A DNA stretch of 17,971 nt from Pseudaestuariivita sp. (GTDB lineage: Bacteria; Pseudomonadota; Alphaproteobacteria; Rhodobacterales; Rhodobacteraceae): assembly GCA_020629995.1 (NCBI GenBank), contig JAHDCH010000021.1, positions 1 through 17,971 of the forward strand. The letters are read 5' to 3'. The position numbers and the translations under genes are program-made. The notes below the pieces were generated by a model. It made no database searches, was not told the DNA's origin, and worked only from the letters and a program-made list of their open reading frames with translations. Below, in pieces: positions 8,178 to 13,102 of the stretch. Position 1 is the first letter of the stretch; every line of letters starts with the position of its first letter.

Positions 8178-9062
8178 ATGGCCGCATTTTTGCGCTGGAG
8201 CGTCTTTCTGGCGCTTATCGTGGCTGGCGTGGGTTGGTGGCTGACGGCCCCTGCCCCGCGCCCGGCCTCCGACTTTGATGGTCTAACCGCAGACGCGGCC
8301 CGCGGCGCGTTGACCTTTGCAACCGCAGGCTGTGCCTCTTGCCACGCGGCGCCGGGCGCAGCGGGCGAGGCAAAGCTGACTTTGGCGGGTGGCCAGCGCT
8401 TTGCGTCACCTTTCGGCACCTTCATTGCGCCCAATATCTCGCCCGGGCCCGAAGGTATCGGCGGCTGGACGCTGGCACAATTCGCCAATGCGGTGCAGCG
8501 CGGGATTTCACCGCAAGGCGCGCATTACTTTCCGGCCTTTCCGTACACGAGCTACATCCGGGCAAATGATCAGGATGTGGCGGACATTCATGCCTACATG
8601 CAGAGCCTGCCTGTGTCGGACGCCGCATCGCTGCCGCACGAAGTGGCATTCCCGTTCAACATTCGCCGCGCGGTTGGCCTGTGGAAATGGCTGTACCTGG
8701 AGGATGCCTGGGTGACCGAGGCCGCATCGCCCGAAATCGAGCGCGGGCGCTACCTGTCCGAAGCGCTGGCCCATTGCGCCGAATGCCACACGCCACGCGA
8801 TGCCTTGGGCGGGCTTGATGCATCTGCCTGGATGGCGGGCGCGCCAAACCCGTCGGGGCCCGGGCGCATCCCGGCCATAACGCCGGACAAACTGTTCTGG
8901 TCAGAGCCTGATCTGGCCGAGTATTTCAATTCGGGCTTCACGCCCGAATTCGACAGCGCTGGCGGGCATATGGCGGACGTGATCGAGAACCTGGCCAAAC
9001 TGCCGCCCGAGGACCGCGCGGCGCTGGCAGCCTACGTCAAGGCCCTGCCCGCCGCCGAATAG
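8178..9062 (+). CDS. Membrane-anchored diheme cytochrome c
   Basis: 294 residues. The N-terminal hydrophobic segment LRWSVFLALIVAGVGWWL (about 5-22) is a signal anchor or uncleaved membrane helix. Two heme motifs follow: CASCH (52-56) and CAECH (200-204). The architecture resembles the cytochrome subunits of periplasmic alcohol, aldehyde or gluconate dehydrogenases, but those usually carry three hemes and lie next to a flavin or quinoprotein dehydrogenase; neither is present here. It overlaps no other gene, starts 3 nt after the cytochrome c'-type gene, and is followed by a strong hairpin terminator. A likely role is passing electrons from an unlinked dehydrogenase or from the c'-type protein toward the respiratory chain. 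Confidence 0.88.
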   Translation: MAAFLRWSVFLALIVAGVGWWLTAPAPRPASDFDGLTADAARGALTFATAGCASCHAAPGAAGEAKLTLAGGQRFASPFGTFIAPNISPGPEGIGGWTLAQFANAVQRGISPQGAHYFPAFPYTSYIRANDQDVADIHAYMQSLPVSDAASLPHEVAFPFNIRRAVGLWKWLYLEDAWVTEAASPEIERGRYLSEALAHCAECHTPRDALGGLDASAWMAGAPNPSGPGRIPAITPDKLFWSEPDLAEYFNSGFTPEFDSAGGHMADVIENLAKLPPEDRAALAAYVKALPAAE

Positions 9063-9084
9063 CGCTACCCCAAACTTTTGCGCC

Positions 9085-9114
9085 ACCCAAAAAGTTCGCA
9101 CGAACTTTTTGGGT
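9085..9114. terminator. Bidirectional intrinsic terminator between the cytochrome operon and lipA
   Basis: A perfect 14-bp inverted repeat (ACCCAAAAAGTTCG at 9085-9098 and its complement at 9101-9114) with only CA between the arms; folded, it gives about 13 bp with a GCAC loop. The A5/T5 runs lie inside the stem, so each strand carries a U run on its 3' arm. It sits 22 bp past the diheme cytochrome stop and 22 bp past the lipA stop, serving both convergent units. Confidence 0.85.
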
Positions 9115-9136
9115 CCCGGCATCCGAGGCAGCGGCT

Positions 9137-10090
9137 TTACCGGGACAGTGACTTTTCCCGAGCCGCCCGCAGCCGCGCAAAATCGTCGCCAGCGTGGTAC
9201 GACGACCGGGTCAGCGGCGTTGCCGACACCATCAAAAAACCTTTGCCCCAGGCAGCCTTTTCGTACTGCGCGAATTCATCGGGCGTCACGAAGCGGTCGA
9301 CGGCGTGGTGTTTGGGCGTGGGCTGCAGGTACTGACCAATGGTCAGGAAATCGATATCGGCGGCGCGCATGTCATCCATCACCTGGTGCACCGATTGGCG
9401 GTCCTCGCCCAGACCGACCATGATGCCCGACTTGGTGAACATCGATGGGTCCAGTTCCTTGACTCGTTGCAGCAGGCGCAGGCTGTGAAAATACCGCGCG
9501 CCCGGGCGCACTTCGGGATAAAGGCCCGGCACGGTTTCCAGATTGTGGTTGAACACGTCGGGGCGCGCCTCAACCACGACCTCCAGCACCTTGGGATCAC
9601 AGCGCAGGAAATCCGGCGTCAGAATCTCGATCGTGGTGCCGGGTGACTGGCGGCGGATGGCGCGGATGGTCTGGGCAAAGTGCTCGGCCCCGCCGTCCTC
9701 GACATCATCGCGGTCGACGGATGTGACCACGACATGGTTCAGGCCCAGCGTCTTGACCGCATGGGCCACGCGGCCCGGCTCGAACGCGTCAAGGTCTTCG
9801 GGTGGCTTGCCGGTCGCGATGTTGCAGAACGTGCAGGCGCGCGTACAGACCTCGCCCATGATCATCATGGTGGCATGGCCCTGGCTCCAGCATTCGCCCA
9901 CGTTGGGACAGCCCGCCTCTTCGCACACGGTCACCAGCTTGTTTTCACGCATGATGTCGCGCGTCTGCTTGTAGCCGGCGGATGTGGGCGCCTTGACGCG
10001 GATCCAGTCCGGCTTTTTCGGTTGCGCATTGTCAGGCTTGTGCGCCTTTTCCGGGTGGCGCAGCCGGGGCGGTGTGATGCTTTGGTCCAT
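9137..10090 (-). CDS. lipA: Lipoyl synthase LipA
   Basis: 317-residue radical-SAM enzyme that inserts two sulfur atoms into protein-bound octanoyl groups to make the lipoyl cofactor. Both [4Fe-4S] cluster motifs are intact: the auxiliary cluster Cys56, Cys61 and Cys67 ([12 protein letters not shown]) and the radical-[11 protein letters not shown] with Cys82, Cys86 and Cys89. The C-terminal [10 protein letters not shown] carries the family RSSY motif. The ATG at 10090 ([10 protein letters not shown]) follows GGGGA with close spacing. The frame stays open to an ATG at 10171, but those 27 residues look unlike LipA and overlap a region with strong RNA-folding potential. No lipB is adjacent. Confidence 0.95.
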   Translation of the reverse strand: MDQSITPPRLRHPEKAHKPDNAQPKKPDWIRVKAPTSAGYKQTRDIMRENKLVTVCEEAGCPNVGECWSQGHATMMIMGEVCTRACTFCNIATGKPPEDLDAFEPGRVAHAVKTLGLNHVVVTSVDRDDVEDGGAEHFAQTIRAIRRQSPGTTIEILTPDFLRCDPKVLEVVVEARPDVFNHNLETVPGLYPEVRPGARYFHSLRLLQRVKELDPSMFTKSGIMVGLGEDRQSVHQVMDDMRAADIDFLTIGQYLQPTPKHHAVDRFVTPDEFAQYEKAAWGKGFLMVSATPLTRSSYHAGDDFARLRAAREKSLSR

Positions 10091-10135
10091 TTTTTCCCCG
10101 CGACGGAAGTGTTGGGGCGTCTTACCGCTAAACCT

Positions 10136-10232
10136 GTGCAGGGGAAAGGTATCTGGCAGCAATCCCGCCATGCAGCGGGTGCAGCCTTTGGTCGCAAGAC
10201 CGCACCCTAGCGTAACGAGTTTGCCCCTGCAC
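10136..10232 (-). ncRNA. Candidate structured RNA / lipA 5' leader element
   Basis: The gap between the DUF6456 stop and the lipA start contains nested inverted repeats. An outer perfect 9-bp helix pairs 10136-10144 (GTGCAGGGG) with 10224-10232 (CCCCTGCAC). Inside, 10177-10182 (GGGTGC) pairs with 10202-10207 (GCACCC), stacked on GGTC/GACC (10190-10193, 10198-10201) with a 4-nt loop. A competing helix pairs 10164-10168 (CCCGC) with 10175-10179 (GCGGG); it shares 10177-10179 with the first, so the two exclude each other. A further hairpin, 10233-10245, abuts the outer helix. The minus strand would place it in the lipA leader, ending about 45 nt before the ATG; strand is inferred. It matches no riboswitch class I recognise, and GC-rich DNA yields chance stems. 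Confidence 0.4.
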
Positions 10233-10249
10233 GCCCTCAGAGGGCCGCG

Positions 10250-11425
10250 TCAGCCGATCAAGGGGCCGTGCTTGCCATGCCTTTCTTCGTAGTGGCGGCG
10301 CAGGCGTTGCAGGGCGATGCGCAGGACGATCTTGCCTGACCGGGCAGACCATCCCATCTGCTTTTCCGCCGCCTCCAGCCCTTCGAGGTAACAGCAGCAC
10401 CGCAGCACCACGTCGCCCAGACCCGGGCCAAGATCGCGCAGCGCGGCCGCAACCCGTTCCCGCGCCTGTTCCGAGCCGCCGCCGATCCCGTCGCCGGACC
10501 CGAATCCGCCCCGGTCGCCGCCCGTCAGGAACCTGTCCCAGTTCTGCGTCACGCGCGGCCCCATCTGGGCCAGTTCGAAATCCTCGCGCAGCCGCTCGCC
10601 AGCAACCACCAGCTCGTCCGACAAAAAGCGCTGGCCGTCCTTGTCGCGCCGCCGCGACAGGGCCGTCAGAGGCGATTCCGCCAGATTGTAGCGCACCCGG
10701 CGGCGCGCGGGGCGCTCTGTGCCACCTTCGCGGACCACGCGGTCGTCCCAGGCGCGATGCTGCGCGCCAAAAGGCGTTTGCGCCTCGGCAAAGCCCCGCG
10801 CGCGGTTTTCATCCTCGGCCACCATGCGCCCCAGCGCAGCCCGGCCGGCCTGCGTGATCTGATAGCGCATGATGCGGCCCGGTGATTTGCAGCTGATCCA
10901 GTCCTTCAACGCCAGCGCCTGCGCGATGTCTGCTGCCACAACAGCCGTGCGCGTGGGTGTGCCCGTGCCGGTGTCGCGGACCACCACCGCCTTGTCCATG
11001 TCTTGCGCCACGGCGAGCACGGCGCCGGTTTCACACATGCGGCGCAGCACCCGCCGCGCCTCCTTGGCGAACTGCGCTTCTTGTTCTGCGCCCTCCGCCA
11101 CCGGTTTGGGCCCCTGAAACGTCATTGCGATCCCCTTTTGCGTTGATGTGCCACTTTGCGGCGTCCGCCCCAGCGCGCTAAGCGCCGCGTCGACCAGCGG
11201 ATCGTCCCGGCGCGCTTCGATTCGCCGGATCTGGCGCAGGATGGTCGACGCATGGCACCCGCACAGCCGCGCGATCTCGCGGATCGAGCGCCCGCCCTCG
11301 ACATGGTCGAGATAGCGCCGCGCCGCTTCGGGCACCCAGTCAGGAAGCGCAGGCGAACGCGCGCCCTGCCCCGCGCCCTGCGACGCGACGGCAGACCCGG
11401 TCATGGCTGTGACTTGCTGCCCCAC
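10250..11425 (-). CDS. DUF6456 helix-turn-helix protein (Rhodobacteraceae regulator-like)
   Basis: 391 residues from the GTG at 11425 (AAGGA 9 nt upstream); an in-frame ATG at 11404 is the alternative start. An N-terminal Hin/resolvase-like helix-turn-helix is visible around residues 43-70 (GGRSIREIARLCGCHASTILRQIRRIEARR). The middle (about 118-205) resembles a winged region ending RYQITQAGRAALGRM. The C-terminal part (about 240-391) is the conserved block I assign to DUF6456, with NLAESPLTALSRRRDKDG, a Gly-rich linker, and AEKQMGWSARSGKIVLRIALQRLRRHY. The layout suggests a transcription factor. It diverges from the small DUF6477 gene across 221 bp. The gene-transfer-agent activator GafA has, as I recall, a similar make-up, but I cannot confirm orthology. 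Domain names are from memory. Confidence 0.75.
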   Translation of the reverse strand: MGQQVTAMTGSAVASQGAGQGARSPALPDWVPEAARRYLDHVEGGRSIREIARLCGCHASTILRQIRRIEARRDDPLVDAALSALGRTPQSGTSTQKGIAMTFQGPKPVAEGAEQEAQFAKEARRVLRRMCETGAVLAVAQDMDKAVVVRDTGTGTPTRTAVVAADIAQALALKDWISCKSPGRIMRYQITQAGRAALGRMVAEDENRARGFAEAQTPFGAQHRAWDDRVVREGGTERPARRRVRYNLAESPLTALSRRRDKDGQRFLSDELVVAGERLREDFELAQMGPRVTQNWDRFLTGGDRGGFGSGDGIGGGSEQARERVAAALRDLGPGLGDVVLRCCCYLEGLEAAEKQMGWSARSGKIVLRIALQRLRRHYEERHGKHGPLIG

Positions 11426-11522
11426 CTATCCACATCCTTTCCCCAGACTTACTCACAGGAACGCCCACAACCTAAAGGTGAATGTGTTACCCGAGAGTTA
11501 ATTTTCACCGCGTTTCAGCATG

Positions 11523-11545
11523 ATTGTTTCAAAATGATAAACAAT
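11523..11545. promoter_or_regulatory. AT-rich inverted repeat in the DUF6456/DUF6477 divergent region
   Basis: ATTGTTT (11523-11529) and AAACAAT (11539-11545) are perfect 7-bp arms with a 9-nt spacer, in an AT-rich patch of the 221-bp region between the divergent genes. A second, weaker pair, GGTGAA (11477-11482) and TTCACC (11504-11509), flanks a TTAA. These could be regulator sites for either promoter. No full CtrA site (TTAA-N7-TTAA) is present; only a single TTAA at 11498-11501. Confidence 0.35.
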
Positions 11546-11646
11546 GGTGTGGGCGGCGCACGATGCCGCGCCCGCTCCCGCAACACACGCCAAACGTGTG
11601 GTTCAAAGGGCTCATCTCATTCAATCGAGCGACGGAGCGTTCACAC

Positions 11647-11943
11647 ATGCAAGACCTACTGACCGTGCTGCGCCAACTGCGCCGCCCCCGCCTTTTGATC
11701 CGTGCTGCCCGGCTGGGTGTGGACGGGTACCGCCGCGATCCGCATCTGCGCCGGGTGCTGCGCACGCCCAGCCCGCCGCGCACCGGAAGCGCGTTGATGA
11801 CACTGATCGAACTTGAGGCCGATCTGGAAAGTCAGCGCGCGGCGGAAGAGGCGTCCTATTCAATCGCGCGCCATGTGGATGTGCTGATTGCGATGATGGG
11901 CGAGGCTCAGATCCTGCGCCGCATGAGCAGCCCTACGGCCTGA
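11647..11943 (+). CDS. Small DUF6477-like protein
   Basis: 98 residues from the ATG at 11647, which has GGAG 9 nt upstream; the frame is open further upstream but without a credible start. The protein is basic in its first half (RQLRRPRLLIRAARLGVDGYRRDPHLRRVL) and helical and acidic in its second (MTLIELEADLESQRAAEEASYSIARHVDVLIAMMGEAQILRRM). I recognise it as the Rhodobacteraceae family DUF6477; its function is unknown. It has no signal peptide or membrane segment. It is divergent from the DUF6456 regulator, and I recall this pairing from other members of the family. A short palindrome, GGCCTG-A-CAGGCC (11937-11949), straddles its stop codon. Confidence 0.72.
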   Translation: MQDLLTVLRQLRRPRLLIRAARLGVDGYRRDPHLRRVLRTPSPPRTGSALMTLIELEADLESQRAAEEASYSIARHVDVLIAMMGEAQILRRMSSPTA

Positions 11944-11976
11944 CAGGCCCGGGATTGGCTGTCGCGCACGTCAGGC

Positions 11977-12948
11977 TCAGGCGCTGGTGCGCGCCAGCAC
12001 AGTACCATCCAGCCGCAAGGGCGCCGGGCGCGCGCCGGTTTCGACCCAGTCGACCAGAGCGCCGGCTGCGCGTTGCGCCATCAGCGATACCGGCAGGTCG
12101 AGGGTGGTCAGCTGAGGCTGGCTCGCGCCGGACCAGTCGAGGTTGTCGAACCCCATCACGGCCATATCCTGCGGCACGCGTATGCCAAGCCGCGTAGATT
12201 CGAACAGCGCCCCAAGCGCCAGAATGTCCGACAGGCACAGGGCGGCGTCACAGCCGGCCTTTTGCAACTGGCCCAGCCCTGTGGCACCTCCCGAGGCACT
12301 GAAATCGCACCTGACAAACGTTCGGACACCCGCGCTTTCGGCGCCGGCCATCCGAGCGCGCGTGCGGTCATTGTCGTCTTCGGGGCCGTGCAGAACGCCG
12401 ATCTGCCGAGCGCCCTTGTCCGCAAGATAGGCCACCGCAATGCGCGCCATCTCGGCATTGTCATACCCCATAGTCGGAAAAGCGCTGTCGTCGGCATAGA
12501 TGCTGGTCAGGATGACCGGCGTGTCGCTGGCTGCCAGATGCGCGCTGAGAGCCGGCGCATGAGTCGCGCCGGTCAGCAGCAGCCCCTCGGCCCCCATGTT
12601 CAACAATTCCCGCACCCGGCGCGCCTCATCATCCAGCGAGCTGTTCGAGACCGAGATCACCAGCGAATATCCCCGTTCAGCCAGTGTGCGTTCGACCCCG
12701 TGCAGGTACCGGGCAAAGATCGAATTTTCCAGAAACGGCACCACCGCCCCGATGGTGCGCGTTCGGCTTGTGGCCAAAGACACCGCCGCACGCGACGGAA
12801 CAAAATCCAGTGCCGCAATCTGGGCCATCACCCGGTCCCGCGTCGAATCGCGGACATTGCCCGCGCCGTTGATCACCCGCGACACCGTGGCCACCGACAC
12901 ACCCGAGGCGGCAGCGATGTCCCTGATTGTGGCGCTTTTCTGGGGCAT
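11977..12948 (-). CDS. LacI-family transcriptional regulator
   Basis: 323 residues from the ATG at 12948, preceded by GAGGA with 6-nt spacing. The N-terminal LacI helix-turn-helix is complete (ATIRDIAAASGVSVATVSRVING, residues 6-28), followed by the hinge (FVPSRAAVSLATSRTRTIGAVVP) and a periplasmic-binding-like sugar sensor domain (about 65-323) with the family stretch AVMGFDNLDWSGASQPQLTTLDLPV. It is divergent from the DUF1989-GcvT fusion gene. The 154-bp gap holds a LacI-type palindrome, so it very likely represses that gene and may also control itself. The effector is unknown; the nearby iolB makes an inositol- or sugar-acid-derived ligand possible. 33 bp separate its stop from the convergent DUF6477 gene. 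Confidence 0.92.
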   Translation of the reverse strand: MPQKSATIRDIAAASGVSVATVSRVINGAGNVRDSTRDRVMAQIAALDFVPSRAAVSLATSRTRTIGAVVPFLENSIFARYLHGVERTLAERGYSLVISVSNSSLDDEARRVRELLNMGAEGLLLTGATHAPALSAHLAASDTPVILTSIYADDSAFPTMGYDNAEMARIAVAYLADKGARQIGVLHGPEDDNDRTRARMAGAESAGVRTFVRCDFSASGGATGLGQLQKAGCDAALCLSDILALGALFESTRLGIRVPQDMAVMGFDNLDWSGASQPQLTTLDLPVSLMAQRAAGALVDWVETGARPAPLRLDGTVLARTSA

Positions 12949-12985
12949 GGCCCGTCCTCGTTGTATGCAATCCGTCGATGCAGTC

Positions 12986-13038
12986 TTGACAGATAAACGC
13001 AAAACGTGGTCGCGTCACAACATGTAACCGGTTTCATG
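12986..13038 (+). promoter_or_regulatory. Promoter and LacI-type operator for the DUF1989-GcvT gene
   Basis: A perfect -35 hexamer TTGACA lies at 12986-12991; no good -10 is seen at 16-19 nt spacing (GC-rich there). An 18-bp near-palindrome at 13021-13038, CATGTAACCGGTTTCATG, has 8 of 9 matching half-site positions around a central CCGG and fits the TGNAANCGNTTNCA-like consensus of LacI-family operators. It would cover about +1 to +18 if the -35 is real, a classic position for steric repression. The gene's ribosome-binding site (AAGGAAGGA) follows at about 13086-13094. Confidence 0.7.
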
Positions 13039-13102
13039 CGTGCCTGCCTTTGCAAATCGCATGCCAGAGCCGCACCAGGTTTCGTAAGGAAGGATCCTTG
13101 CC

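Noticed and set aside
10091..10171. 27-residue N-terminal extension of LipA from the ATG at 10171
   Set aside because: The extension resembles no LipA leader; the ATG at 10090 has its own GGGGA site and gives the usual family length.
10136..10232. SRP RNA, tmRNA, RNase P RNA or a known riboswitch (TPP, cobalamin, SAM-II, SAH) in the lipA leader
   Set aside because: None of the conserved core sequences of these RNAs is present on either strand, so only an unclassified structure is proposed.
11426..11457. Replication origin suggested by DnaA-box-like CTATCCACA and TTACTCACA
   Set aside because: Only one near-match and one two-mismatch copy; no cluster of boxes, no AT-rich unwinding region, and no dnaA, parAB or hemE nearby.
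12961..12985. Second LacI operator around TGCAATCCGTCGATGCA
   Set aside because: Only 4-bp matching arms and no central CG in the right register; too weak beside the clear site at 13021-13038.
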